Shown: piece after piece, positions 44,538-55,699 of the stretch | How the letters are laid out: the number at the start of each line of letters is the position of its first letter | How positions within the stretch are numbered: position 1 is the stretch's first letter | Source of the DNA: Calophaca sinica | Lineage: Eukaryota > Streptophyta > Magnoliopsida > Fabales > Fabaceae | Direction of reading: 5' to 3' | DNA length: 64,000 nt | Assembly: GCA_037113605.1 (NCBI GenBank) | Contig: CM073731.1 | Span: 14,444,928-14,508,927, forward strand | Made by a program: the position numbers and the translations under genes | Notes under the pieces: model-generated | Told to the model about the DNA's origin: nothing | Seen by the model: only the letters and a program-made list of their open reading frames with translations | Databases searched by the model: none

Positions 44538-44769
44538 TAATGGAGTAATGTAAAGTTAGTAAAGATTAGTAGTTAAATGTGAAATTAGTTTGTGTTAGTC
44601 AATGCCAACCTGGCAGTTAGTTAGTCTTAGCTGTGCCAGCCTGGCATTCAGTTACTAGTCAATGGTTATGTATAAATATCGATCGTGTAACTAACTGTGT
44701 AAGTTTTTGCTCATTCTATCAATGCAATGCTGAGTCTCAGCACATTCTTTCTATTCATCATCTTCTTCA
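44538..44769 (+). repeat. 3' LTR of the 39.8-44.8 kb copia
   Basis: Preceded by GAAAGGGGG and followed by AGGAG. Differences from the 5' LTR include TTCGTA/TTAGTA, CTGACATT/CTGGCATT and TTCTGTAT/TTATGTAT. Confidence 0.92.
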
Positions 44770-44925
44770 AGGAGGATGGATGTTCTTCTTGTTGCTTCTA
44801 TTGATAACTCCCGGTGCCCTCCCCCTTCGAGTAATATATAATGCAATGTTGATGCTTCCTTCACCATAGAGCATATATTCACGGGCATTGGTATTTGCAT
44901 GGGGGAACCATCATAGAGTTTTTAT
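44770..44925 (+). pseudogene. RNase-H-like pseudogene, part 2
   Basis: If the copia and one AGGAG are skipped, the frame from part 1 continues RRMDVLLVASIDNS. After a TAA it reads CNVDASFTIEHIFTGIGICMGEP, the opening beta strand of an RVT_3-type RNase H domain. Cut at 44925 by a DNA element with 9 bp duplication AGTTTTTAT. Confidence 0.6.
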
Positions 44926-47231
44926 CACCGTTTTAAAAACTAAACCGAACCAACTGGTTAAACTGGGAATCAGCAAATTCGACGACTGGTTCAGTTGTGT
45001 TTTATGTGATATTTCAAAAGTGGGAAGTCCCACGCAGCTTGGCTCTTAGACACTCATAATATTTATATATTATTATTGTGTCATGATTTTGTAAACAAGT
45101 TTGCAAGGGCATGGGCTCGCACACACAAGCTGGGCCAAAATGTGTGGTTTCAATGTAAGTCCTTCTATTTACACCTTGTGCGCACGATATGATCTTGCGA
45201 TCCTTTTTAATTATTGAATTAATTTTTTTAAAAAAGGTTTAAACATGTTTTTAGTCCCTCAAATTAGGGAAAAGTTTGGTTTTAGTCCCTCAAAAAAATT
45301 TCGTCTGCTTTTGGTCCCCTTAATTTGGAAATGTATCACATTTAGTCCCTGCATCTGTTTTCGTCTGCTTTTTGACTGATGTTGCTGGGAATAATAACAT
45401 TGAACCTAGTGTTAGAGAGGTTGCAGAGAGAGGGGGAGAGACAGATAGAAATGAGGTACTAAAACCAAACCAAAAGCAGACGAAAACAGTTGCAGGGACT
45501 AAATGTGACACATTTCCAAACTAAGGGGACCAAAAGCAGACTAGAATTTTGTGGATAGATTTTTCTTTTCAATTCAGGTTCGGTCCAACATATATGTAGT
45601 CCTAAAGCGAAATTTAAAGTGAGACATTTTTAAAACTAATAACAAAAAAACTAGAGACCTTTTTAGGCCTAATTAATTTTTACAATATTAAATAATACAA
45701 AAAAACGCGTTCACATGAATATTAAATACATTCACATGATTGATTTATTTATTTTTGCTGAATTAATTAGTAGCAAAAGTAGTGAGTGAAATAATACTAC
45801 GCGACCTAAAAAAGGTAAATACTAATGAAACTAATATTATTAGTTAAATTAAAAAATAAATTTGGGGCCTAAAAAAATTTGATTGCAAAGTCCAAATTTA
45901 GGCCCCAAATTTTGACAGCTCTAGAGGCAAACAATACTTGGACATTGCAATCAAATTTTTTTAGGCCCCAAATTTATTTTTAATTTAACTAATAATATTA
46001 GTTTCATTAGTATTTACTTTTTTTAGGTCGCGTAGTATTATTTCACTCACTACTTTTGCTACTAATTAATTCAGCAAAAAAAATAAAAATAAACCAATCA
46101 TGTGAATGCATTTAATATTCAGTGAACACATTTTTTGTAATGTTTAATATTGTAAAAATTAATTAGGCTTAAAATGGTCTCTAATTTTTTTGTTATTAGT
46201 TTTAAAAATGTCTCACTTTAAATTTCGCTTTAGGACTACATATATGTTGGACCGGAGCTGAATTGAAAAGAAAAATCTATCCACAAAATTCTAGTCTGCT
46301 TTTAGTCCCCTTAGTTTGGAAATGTGTCACATTTAGTCCCTGCGACTGTTTTCGTTTGTTTTTGGTTTGGTTTTAGTACCTCATTTCTCTCTCACCCCCT
46401 CTCTCTGCAACCTCTCTAACACCAGGTTCGGTGTTATTATTCCCAAAGAACATCAATAAAAGCTGCATTTAAAACAGACGTTATGGACTAAATGTGACAC
46501 ATTTCCAAATTAAGGGGACTAAAAGCAGACGAAAATTTTTTGAGGGACTAAAACCAAACTCCCATGGACTAAATGTGACATATTTTCAAACTAAAGGGAC
46601 TAAAAGCAGACAAATTTTTTTTGAGGGACTAAAACCAAACTTTTCCCTAATTTGAGGGACTAAAAACATATTTAAGCCTTTTAAAAATATTTTTGATTTG
46701 AGAAGATCTATTTGAAAATCATGGTTTTAGCCGTTTTACTTATTGACCAAGTCTCAAAATGGTTTTAGTCGTTTTATTTATCTACTAAAATGCCTACCTG
46801 TGTTTATCCATTAACAGTAACATTATTTTATCTTCCACTAATCTCGAGTTTTAGGCCACTAATGCTACGCATTAGCATCCACTAACTTGGCAACAATTAC
46901 TTTTTTATTTTTCTATTTAAGGCAAATTTATTTCATAAGACGAATCTGTTGTACCTGGGGGGATTTTCGCGCTGTAGGCAAATAAATCTTTGATGACAGT
47001 CTGGTTGAACCGCACAGAATTGGATTAAACCGCGGCTAAACTGCTTTGAGTCACTAATTGAACCGAGTTGAACCATTTAAAATAATTTTTTAATTACTTT
47101 TCTCCCAATTTTAATACTTATTTATTTATTTATTAGTCATCTAGTTCAACTATGGTTGAATCTAATAAACCAATTGAATCATTACCAAAAGGTCTCGTCA
47201 GTTAGATCTCCGGTTCGGTTTTTAAAACATT
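44926..47231. mobile_element. DNA transposon with 9 bp target duplication, carrying a nested hairpin element
   Basis: Flanked by AGTTTTTAT (44917-44925 and 47232-47240). Ends: CACCGTTTTAAAAAC left and, reversed, AATGTTTTAAAAACCGAACC right, i.e. imperfect inverted repeats rich in CCGAACC. A 9 bp duplication points to Mutator-type, but hAT-type cannot be ruled out. No transposase is seen. It contains 45236-46678. Confidence 0.65.
45236..46678. mobile_element. 1.44 kb MULE-type hairpin (fold-back) element
   Basis: Ends GGTTTAAACATGTTTTTAGT and, reversed, GGCTTAAATATGTTTTTAGT; 9 bp flanks TTTAAAAAA / TTTTAAAAA (8 of 9). The arms ~45236-45895 and ~45935-46678 are inverted copies with only about 40 bp between them, so a transcript would be an almost fully paired hairpin of over 600 bp. 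The right arm has an extra repeated unit near 46495-46620. No genes. Confidence 0.85.
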
Positions 47232-47590
47232 AGTTTTTATGCTTGTCAAGTGCTTGAGGCTGATGTCACTGAAGGTGAAACCATGGGCTTATGGCATGCT
47301 TTAGAGTGGGTTTTTTATCTGGGCTTTAATAATGCATATGAAACTGATTGAAAGACTTCAGCAGACAAAATCCTTACCCCCAAAGTTGATATCACTGAGT
47401 CCTTACCCCCAAAGTTGATATCACTGAGTTATGAGCTACTATTGAAGATTGTTTACATATTTTAAGCTCTCATCCTGACTTTAAGATACAGTCCACTGGG
47501 AAATTAGCCAATAGAATAGCTCACTACCTTTTTTGGTTGCTCTATCTATATCTAGTTCCTTTCGTAAAGATTCTTTGATAGCAAATTAAA
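47232..47590 (+). pseudogene. RNase-H-like pseudogene, part 3
   Basis: Continues the RVT_3-like domain: EADVTEGETMGLWHALEWVFYLGFNNAYETD, then frameshifted LILTLRYSPL and IAHYLFWLLYLY-like sequence, ending near 47560. A 29 bp segment (TCCTTACCCCCAAAGTTGAT plus ATCACTGAG) is duplicated in tandem at about 47370-47429. Several stops. Confidence 0.55.
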
Positions 47591-48160
47591 TAAGATTCTT
47601 TTTGTCAAAAAAAAGTTAAAGGAAATGAAGATTTTCATTGTAGCAATAGGTTTTGCATTAGTGTTCAGTTACACCGTTGTTTTGGTTTCGGGTCATATGC
47701 AATTTTAGACCCTCAATTTTTTTTTGAGTCAACTCTGTCTCTGTTTTAAAAAATAAGCAAACATTGTACCACTATCAAATCTTTTTCACTTAAAATCTCA
47801 ATTTTTATTAAAATATTTGAGGCTTTACGATAAATTTGAAATATGAAATAATTTTAAAAGTTGAAAAGTTGCAAAAATATTTGATAAAATTTTAAGGATT
47901 TTGTAGGATGTAGAATTAGGATTTGGTGAGTTTTAAGTAAAAGAATATTTTATTTATGTAAACTTTAAGTAAAAGAATATTAATGATTCAATTTTAGAAA
48001 ACTTTTAAAAGTTAGGAAAACTTTAGCGTTTTAAAAAATGAAAAGGGATAAATGACTTAATTGTAACACTTGAAAGTGCAATAAAGCTAATTGTTTTATT
48101 ATGGTAAATGGTCTAAAAGTGCAACAGTATAAGTAAATTTTAAAAATAATATTACGATAA

Positions 48161-48597
48161 GAGATAATAAGTTTTTTTTTTGTTTTTTAAAAGAAACATA
48201 CTCATATCATTTCATTCATAATAATTCCAGCAATACAGGTTGGCACTATATCAAATATATGGTGACGAGCATACTCTTTTGCCGCCCTAGCTAATGAATG
48301 GGCTACAAAATTTGCTTGCCGCCTAACGAAACTCACCTTCAAGTTGTTACAAGAACTCAACTTAGCCTTACACATTGCTATAATAGATCCTAATTCCGTG
48401 TCATCATGACGATCATCAACAAGCCCATCTACCACTGGTAAACAATCCATTTCGATGGTCACCTTGAGATCTCCGAATTCACGCAACCAAGAGATAGCAT
48501 CTAATAAGCCTCGGGCCTCAGCCTCCTGTGGTGATGGAACCCCATGATACCACCTAGTCAAAGCTTTAACGAACTCTCCATGAGATAATAAGTTTTT
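48161..48597 (-). mobile_element. 5'-truncated LINE insertion with 16 bp target duplication
   Basis: GAGATAATAAGTTTTT flanks the insert at 48161-48176 and 48582-48597. On the minus strand the insert encodes the RNase H end of a plant LINE (next entry), followed by a short 3' UTR and a poly-A tail (T-run at 48172-48187). This is the classic product of target-primed reverse transcription. Confidence 0.85.
48202..48561 (-). pseudogene. LINE RNase H (RVT_3) C-terminal fragment
   Basis: 119-codon open frame: GVPSPQEAEARGLLDAISWLREFG, VTIEMDCLPVVDGL, FVRRQANFVAHSLARAA. The acidic residues E (EAEA) and D (MDC) and the late RRxxNxVAHxLA motif of this family are present, without stops. The frame is open because the insert is recent or short. 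N-terminal ORF2 domains are missing. Confidence 0.8.
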
Positions 48598-48689
48598 AAA
48601 AATATGTTATTAGTAAAATATGATTTTAAATTTTTTTAGGAACATATTATTAAGAATAAATATAAGATGAATATTATAATATGAAAATT

Positions 48690-49070
48690 TTAAATATATG
48701 CTATAATATGAAGATGCATAACTATATGAGAAAATAGTATGATTTAAAACCAAGTACTTAAATTTAATATGTAAAAATAAATAAATAAGAAAAATTTAAA
48801 AAGTTCCTTTTTCATATAATGCTTTGCTTATATAACGGTCAATGATGTTATTATTTGCCCTTGCGAAGTCTTATCTGAACAATTAAATATATTGATAAAA
48901 AAAAATCTGAACAATTAAATATTTATGCGGATTATTGATAAAAAAATATTTATGTGGATTGATTGATCCGATAAATAAAAATGACATTAAATTAAAATAA
49001 GGTGGAGTAAAATGAAAAAAAAATATTACATTAAGAATAACAAATACATTTTTAATTTGAAATTTGTTGA
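48690..49070. repeat. Diverged copy of the sequence upstream of H4 copy D
   Basis: Matches 38000-38220 in patches: AAATTTAATAT, AAAGTTCC(G)TTT.CATA.AATGCTTT, CGTGCGAAG/CTTGCGAAG, ATTTTTACGTGGATTAATTGATC versus ATTTATGTGGATTGATTGATC, GAGTAAAATGAAAAAAAA. No H4 promoter or coding sequence follows here. Confidence 0.5.
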
Positions 49071-50050
49071 TTAACAATACAAAACTTAGAAGTCTACATA
49101 AATTTTTTCAAGACAGAAAATCCGTCTCTTTTTTTTTTTTTTTTGGAACAGAAAAACCGTCTCTAAGTATGACCTTTCACCAACGAATTATGCCTTTAAG
49201 TGACTCATGGACCCAAAATGTATCGCCTTAGCTCACAGTAATAATGGTTTTGGTTGAGTGGTGATGATTGTATATATTCAGAGGCATAAGTGAAGGTGAA
49301 GAAATTTCTGTGTGTTCATGGGCTCATGGCAGTGCGCCAGTGGGCATTATTAAGTGAAGTACAAGGGATAAATTAAGATGTGCTAAATATTATGGACCAA
49401 AAGAACAAAAGTGTGTTGATAGTTGCCGTTGATGACTTGTCTTTGACGCCACTAAACGATGCACATCGGGTTCATGATGGTGGTGGCCTTTCTTACGTGG
49501 ATGCTATGAGTGTAGTGAGTAGGCAGTTATAACTTGACTTTAATATGTAGATGTTATTGAAAAGATGATCTTGAAGTATAATTTGTAAAAAAAAAAAAAG
49601 TGGATGATTATGGAGCTTTGGTAGTTGTAAGTTGAGTAGAGGATGAAAATAAGTTGTGTGAATGGATTGGGGTAATAAAGATCTTAATGGTTTAAGTTGT
49701 ATTTTGTGTTACAAAAGTGCTGTAACCATGAGTTGGAAAATGTTGAAGAAAAATCATTATAAAAAAACGGTGTTGACGAAGAAAAATGTTTTTAGCTAGA
49801 GATAAAGTTTACTGTGTGAAGAAATTATGTACTATATGAATAAAGCTTCCCTGAAATTGTTTCTTTTAACAAAATATCACGTTTTTTGAATAATATTTTT
49901 AAAATTGTTTAGTGTTTGTCTAAATCTTTCGAGAAAAATGAGAATCTAATAGAATCAATTTTTAATTGTAGTTTTACTTTTATAATAATAGTCAAACGAA
50001 AAATAACTTTTACACCATATAATTGTTTTAAATAAATTATGTTTGTTAAA
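49071..50050. other. Unassigned AT-rich sequence
   Basis: No domain-bearing ORF, repeat ends or RNA gene recognised. A T-run at 49129-49143 and small A-runs only. Confidence 0.45.
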
Positions 50051-50054
50051 ATTT

Positions 50055-50342
50055 AGAATCGTTTTTTAAGGTTAAATAAACCGAGGTATAAGATGGATCT
50101 TATATTAAGCTTCTTGGCAAATATAAGCTTGAAAGAATAAGTGAAGAGGAGATAGTGGATCCTACATTGTTCAAGTAACTGGTTGTTGTACTTATGTAAT
50201 AGCACACCTGGTATCTACTTTGTAGTGGGCCTAATCATTAAGTGGGCCTAATCATTAAGTTTATACGAATGAACCAAGGAGTATCATTTGGTAGCTGCCA
50301 AAAGAATATTGGGGTATCTAAAAATGTATGGTGTGTTATTTC
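50055..50342 (+). pseudogene. Old copia RT/RNase H remnant, left part
   Basis: WRSYIK..., then VDPTLFK*LVV, STPGIYFVVGLI, KNIGVSKNV: a decayed stretch between RT and RNase H of a copia element. GGGCCTAATCATTAAGT is repeated in tandem at about 50227-50260. Interrupted at 50342 (ATTTC) by a younger copia; the remainder is at 54991-55490. Confidence 0.65.
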
Positions 50343-50537
50343 TGATGGATTGTATTGTTTCTGTTTTGTAGTTTGGGCCTTTACTTGTAATTAGTGGGCC
50401 TAGCCCATGGTGTATTGGTTGAGTCTGTTAGCTTGGTTGTTTGGAGTGTAGCAAACTCTAAACTAACCGGTGTATATAACATTTTTCATTAATGAGAATA
50501 TTCAGTTTTCCCATTCTATTACTCTCGATCTCCAACA
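50343..50537 (+). repeat. 5' LTR of the 50.3-55.0 kb copia
   Basis: Short LTR with TGTATATAACATT (TATA-like) near 50471. Matches 54796-54990. Confidence 0.92.
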
Positions 50538-50630
50538 GCTGGTATCAGAGCTCCATTGGGGCCTGATACGAAAAACCCTAATTGTGAGCATTCGAGAAGT
50601 GAAAGAAAGATCGAGAGGAAATCGAGAGCA

Positions 50631-51579
50631 ATGGCGGAAGGTAACTTTCTGCAACCTTCGATTCCAAGATTTGATGGGCATTACGATCACTGGTCAATGC
50701 TCATGGAGAATCTTCTTCGATCGAAGGAGTACTGGAATTTGGTGGAAAACGGAGTCTTCGTTCACGGCAGAGGAACGACTGAATGTATAAAGATCGAGAA
50801 GAAAGCAAGCTCAAGGATCTCAAAGCAAAGAACTATCTCTTTCAGGCGATAGATCGAAGCATCATGGAGACCATACTCAATAAAGATACAGCCAAAGCCA
50901 TCGGGAATCCATGAAACAAAAGTACCAGGGTTCAACAAAGGTGAAGCGGGCCCAACTACAAGCGCTGAGGAGAGAATTTGAGCTTTTAGGGATGAAAGAG
51001 GGAGAATCGGTTGACGAATATTTCGCAAGAACGCTTTCAATCGTCAATCGAATGAAAATGCAAGGAGAAAGAATGGAGCAGGTGACGATTGTTGAGAAAA
51101 TTCTGAGATCAATGACCACAAGATTTGATTACGTGGTTTGTTCGATCGAAGAATCAAATGATGTCACTGCCCTATCGGTGGATGAACTTCAAAGCAAATT
51201 AATGGTGCACAGAGAGAATGAAAGGGCACAAAGAGGAGGAACAGGCTCACGAAAGTTACCAAGTAGGGAGAACCAAAGTGGAAGAGGAAGAGGTCGTGCG
51301 AGAGGAAGAGGTGGACGTGGCAGAGGAAGGCAACCATTCAATAAAGATTCGGTTGAATGCTACCACTGTCACAAGTTAGGGCATTATCAATCTGAATGCC
51401 CTAATTGGGAAGAGAAAGCTAATTACGCAGAGTTTGAGGAAGATGAAGAATTACTGCTCATGGCTCACACTGATAAAGAAGAAGATTCAGTCAAGAGGGT
51501 GTGGTTTCTTGACTCTGGCTGCAGTAACCATATGTGCGGCCATAAAGACTGGTTCCTTGACCTGGACAATCAAAGATGA
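50631..51579 (+). pseudogene. Copia gag and protease (50.3 kb element)
   Basis: ATG 50631: MAEGNFLQPSIPRFDGHYDHWSMLMENLLRSKEYW is the N-terminus of a Tnt1/RE-like Gag. A frameshift near 50780 moves it into the 50911-51579 frame (GMKEGESVDEYFARTLSIVNRM, Arg/Gly-rich linker, knuckle CYHCHKLGHYQSEC, protease site FLDSGCSNHM). The knuckle and protease residues are intact. The frame stops at 51577-51579. Confidence 0.85.
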
Positions 51580-53005
51580 TGGCTGTAGGGAAAGGAAGTG
51601 TAAAGTTGGAAATTGGAGGAATTGTTCAAGTGATTACTGGAGTCTACTATGTTCCAGATCTGAAAAACAATCTCCTGAGCATCGGTCAATTGCAAGAAAA
51701 GGGATTGACCATCATATTTCAAAAGGATCTGTGTAAAGTGTATCATGGTGAAAGGGGCTTAATTTTTCAATCAAGGATGTCCTCCAATCGCATGTTTGCA
51801 GTGTCTGCTACTGTGATAGTTTCATCCTGTTTCAAGATTTCAACTGAGGACAATGCACACCTTTGGCATTGTAGATACGGTCACTTGGGGCATAAGGGGC
51901 TTCAAATGCTGGTGCAGAAAAGTATGGTGAGAGGCCTTTCCAAACCGAGTCAGCCCTCAAAACTATGCAGTGACTGCATGAAAGGCAAGCAACACAGAGA
52001 TTCTTTTCCAAAGCAAAGTTCGTGGAGAGCAACACAGAAGCTTCAACTAGTCCATGCAGACATATGCGGCCCAATTAAGCCTGAATCACACAGCAAGAAA
52101 AGGTATTTCATCACCTTTATAGACGATTTCAGTAGAAAGACTTGGGTTTTCTTCCTTGCTGAGAAATCTCGCTTTAGAATGCTTTAAGAATTTTAGAGCT
52201 ATAGTTGAAAAAGAATCCTACTGTACCATTAATTGTTTGAGAACTGACAGAGGTGGAGAGTTCACCTCAAATGAGTTTAACAAATTTTGCAGCTCAATGG
52301 AATTAAGAGGCGATTAATCATAGCATTTTATACACCCCAAAGAAATGGGGTTGCGAGAGAGAAAGAAACGAGCAGTGTTGAACATGGTGAGATGCATACT
52401 GTCTGAGAAAGATTTGCCTAAGGAATTCTCGGGTCGAGGCGATAAGATGGTCGCTTTGTGCGAGCGAAGCCCAACAAATTACTTCATCGATACTACACCT
52501 GAAGAGGCATGGTGTGGAACAAAACCTGCATTCCATTTTTGGAATATTTGGCTGCGTGGCTTATGTTCACGTGCCTGAGATGCAGAGAAAGAAGTTGGAT
52601 AATAAAAGTATGAAGGGTATCCTACTGGGTGTAAGTGAAGAGTCAAAAGCCTATAGGCTTTATGACCCTATTGCAAAAAGAATCTTGATTAGCAGAGACG
52701 TGAAGTTTGCTGAAGATGAGAAGTGGGGCTGGGCAGAAAATGACTCAGGTAATAGGGGTCAGTTGGTTGATTTGGGAGAGAAAGGGGAAGAAGGAACCAG
52801 TGATAACAATGCTGGCCCAGAAATTGCAACAACCAGTGAAGGAACCAGTGAAAGTGCAGTAACCAGAGCAAATACAGAGGTTATCATCCACTCACAGTGG
52901 CAAGAAGAAATGATTCTTTCAGAGGTGAATTTGGTGAAAGTAACTCTGGTGGGACAGCAGATGCTCCAAATGAAGGGAGAGCCAAAAGGAAGCCAGCATA
53001 CTTGA
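51576..53005 (+). pseudogene. Copia integrase region (50.3 kb element)
   Basis: Pre-integrase LWHCRYGHLGHKGLQML, zinc finger Cys residues in CSDCMKGKQH, catalytic Asp in FIDDFSRKTW (52105-52160), then a frameshift near 52180; RTDRGGEF is in the next frame. The Glu region is rearranged (GVAERK-type motif scrambled near 52350). The C-terminal part GCVAYVHVPEMQRKKLDNKS...GVSEESKAYRLYDP lies in frame 52514-53005. Confidence 0.85.
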
Positions 53006-53859
53006 ATGACTATGTCACTGAAGAAACTGAATTCAATGGGCTGGAAAGTGAAGAAGAATTCAGTTTTGTCGTGGTTGCTCAAGCTGAAGATCCACTGACC
53101 TTTGTAGATGCTGTGAAAAATGATAAGTGGAAGAAAGCTATGGATTTGGAAATGGAGGCAATAGAAAGAAATGGCACATGGGAATTAACAGATTTACCAA
53201 AAGAAGCTAAAAAGATTGGAGTAAAATGGGTATTCAGAACAAAACTCAATGAAAGGGGAGAAGTTGAAAAGCACAAAGCGAGATTAGTGGCTAAAGGGTT
53301 CTCTCAACAGCATGGAATTGATTACAGAGAAGTATTTGCACCGGTTGCTCGATGGGATACCATAAGAACTGTCATAGCAGTGGCTGCGTTAAAAGGATGG
53401 TGTGTCTATCAATTAGATGTAAAAAGCGCATTTTTACATGGTGAGCTTAAGGAGACGGTGTTCATTGACCAACCCCCTGGTTATTTGAAGAAAGGAGCTG
53501 AAGGAAAAGTATACAAACTAAAGAAGGCCCTATATGGTTTGAAGCAAGCCCCTAGGGCTTGGTATAGTAAGATTGACTCTTACTTTGTGAAGGAAGGCTT
53601 CTTGAAGTGCCCCTCGGAATACACACTGTATGTCAAGAAAAATAGCAATGATAACTTGTTAATTGTTAGTCTTTATGTAGATGACTTAATTTTTACTGGA
53701 AATAGTGAGCAAATGTTTTCAGAATTTAAGTCATCTATGAAGAGACACTTTGACATGACTGATCTTGGTAAAATGAATCACTTTTTGGGAGTCCAAGTAA
53801 GACAAATCAAGTCGAATTTCCCTAAATCAGGCAAGGTATGCAAGGGAAATCTTGGATGA
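52897..53859 (+). pseudogene. Copia reverse transcriptase (50.3 kb element)
   Basis: RT motifs intact: GVKWVFRTKLNERG, ARLVAKGFSQ, YQLDVKSAFLHG, YGLKQAPRAWY, and the catalytic LYVDDLIFTG. The frame ends at TGA 53857, shortly after FLGVQVRQI, so RNase H is detached. Unlike the 39.8 kb copia, the catalytic Asp pair is retained here. Confidence 0.88.
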
Positions 53860-53879
53860 TTCTAGATGACTGAATGTAA

Positions 53880-54560
53880 ACCATCTTGAGTCCTATTGTT
53901 CCAGGATCTAAGCTAACCAGAGAAGGAAATGGGGAGAGTGGATGAAACAAACTTCAAGCAAATGGTCGGGTGTTTGATGTATTTGACCCACGAGGCCCGA
54001 TCTAATGTTTGCTGTCTCTTTAATTAGCAGATACATGGACAAACCTACTGAAGTACACTTGCAGGCAGCTAAGCATATTCTCAGATACTTGAAGGGCACC
54101 ATTGAGCTGGGGATCAAGTACAGGAGCAGTGGGAAGGGAGGGTGTGTTGCCTACACGCATGCTGATTATGCAGGGACTCGATGACGTAAAAGCACTTTCG
54201 GTTATGTGTTTTTGTTGGGTGCAGGTGCTGTTTGCTGGTCCTCAAAGAAGCAGCCAGTGGTAACTCTCTCTACCACTGAAGCAGAGTTTATAGTCGCCGC
54301 CTCAGGCCTCTCGTGCGCTTTGGTGAGGGAAATTCTTGAGAGACTTGAGCTAGTACAGAATGAGACTTCTGTAGTCTTTTGTGACAACAGCTCCACTATA
54401 AAGCTGTCAAAAAATCCAGTTCTCCATGGGAGGAGTAAACACATTGACGTTCTGCCCACTTCTTGAGGGACTTGGTCAAGAAAGGAGTGATTGAATTGAT
54501 TCATTGCGCATCCGAGATGCAAGTTGTTGACATAATGACGGTCCCTTAAAATAGAGACTT
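53880..54560 (+). pseudogene. Copia RNase H (50.3 kb element), multiply broken
   Basis: Pieces in several frames: QMVGCLMYLTHEARSN, a DYAGTR-like box near 54160-54185, then frame 54206-54466 with AVCWSSKKQPVVTLSTTEAEFIVAASG and VFCDNSSTIKLSKNPVLHGRSKHID, and IELIHCASEMQVVDIMT in another frame. Frameshifts and stops separate them. Confidence 0.8.
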
Positions 54561-54795
54561 TTCAGAGATTGCGTGAAGAGCTTGGTGTGTGCAAACTGTG
54601 ATCAATGCTGCTGCAAAGTGTTCTGCTGCGTGTTATTCTTCTTTGCTTTCTTGCATAATATGCATTTCGCTTCGCTTAAGTGTGCTCGACATCGCTTTCA
54701 TTGATGATTTTTTTACGTAAATTACATCTTGATTTTTCTCTGTTTTGCTGATTAAACTCAAGTTGCTGTTAGCAATTTGGTTTAAGGGAGGCTTT

Positions 54796-54990
54796 TGTTG
54801 GATTGTATTGTTTCTGTTTTGTAGTTTGGGCCTTTACTTGTAATTAGTGGGCCTAGCCCATGGTGTATTGGTTGAGTCTGTTAGCTTGGTTGTTTGGAGT
54901 GTAGCAAACTCTAAACTAACTGGTGTATATAGCATTTTTCATTAATGAGAATATTTAGTTTTCCCATTCTATTACTCTCGATCTCCAACA
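54796..54990 (+). repeat. 3' LTR of the 50.3-55.0 kb copia
   Basis: TGTTGGATTGTATTG to GATCTCCAACA, followed by the ATTTC target duplication. Confidence 0.92.
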
Positions 54991-55690
54991 ATTTCCAGTT
55001 GAGACTGAACAAAAGGCAACTAAGCAGCTGAGCTTTTTTTTTTACTCGAATTAGTGTGGAGGTAGAGATGATAGGAGAAGCACCACAAAATACTTATCCG
55101 AGTTTCTAGATGCACAATCCTCTTGGTGTTTCAAGAAACAATCAGTGGTGACTTTATCATCTTGTGAGATTGAGTAGATAGCTAGATCATTTACTTCCCG
55201 TCACGCTACATGGTTAGGTTCAATGCTGAAGTAGATGAAGATTGAGGTGAAGAAACCTATGTAGCAACTGATTGATAACAAGTCTACTATTAATCTGGTT
55301 GAAAACCTATTTTGCATGGCAGAAGCAAACATATTGAAACCAAATTTCATTTTCTAAGGGAGTATGTGAACAAAGAGATGCTAGAAGTTGTATACTGGCC
55401 AACTGGATTGCAAATTTCTGATGTGATTGGTAAAGAATTGAAGACACATGGGTTTGAGAAGCTAAAAAGAGTATGAAGTTGTATCTCTCGACTGATTGAA
55501 TTAACGAAGAGTGTTGTAGTTAGTTCAAACAGAGATAGTTTGTTATTATGTTAGTTAAAAGGAGTTAGCTAGTTAGTTAGTAGCTAATTGGTGATGTGAA
55601 AATCACTATAAAAGATAGAGCGCTCATGTGTAATCAATATCAATCAATAAAATTTTATTCAGTCAGTTTTATTTCACTACTCTCTTTATT
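54991..55690 (+). pseudogene. Old copia RNase H remnant, right part, and probable 3' LTR
   Basis: Rest of the element begun at 50055: TKYLSEFLDAQSSWCFKKQSVVTLSSCEIE, QLIDNKSTINLVEN, LEVVYWPTGLQISDV-like, with many stops. From about 55510 (TGTTGTAGTTAGTTC) a probable 3' LTR follows, with ATCACTATAAAAGATAG as promoter-like sequence. Its end was not determined. Confidence 0.6.
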
Positions 55691-55699
55691 TCCCTTGCC

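Larger units (their letters stand above)
39803..44769 (+). mobile_element. Nearly complete Ty1/copia retrotransposon
   Basis: 4967 bp with perfect target duplication AGGAG (39798-39802, 44770-44774), 232 bp LTRs (39803-40034, 44538-44769), a primer site TGGTATTGAGAGC (40035) and a purine tract AAAGGGGG just before the 3' LTR. The LTRs differ at about seven positions (about 3%). All copia domains are present in order gag-PR-IN-RT-RH, but in four frames. Confidence 0.95.
50343..54990 (+). mobile_element. Ty1/copia retrotransposon inserted in an older copia
   Basis: 4648 bp, target duplication ATTTC (50338-50342, 54991-54995), 195 bp LTRs (50343-50537, 54796-54990) ending CCAACA. The 5' LTR start reads TGATGG against TGTTGG in the 3' LTR. 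Primer site TGGTATCAGAG at 50540-50550; purine tract AAGGGAGG before the 3' LTR. The LTRs otherwise differ at about four positions. Confidence 0.95.

Noticed and set aside
32045..47590. One LINE spanning the 32 kb fragment and the 39-47 kb RNase-H-like piece
   Set aside because: H4-D and several other elements lie between; the two pieces are better explained as separate relics.
50470..50790. ORF starting before the gag ATG of the 50.3 kb copia
   Set aside because: It begins in the LTR and runs in a frame other than Gag.
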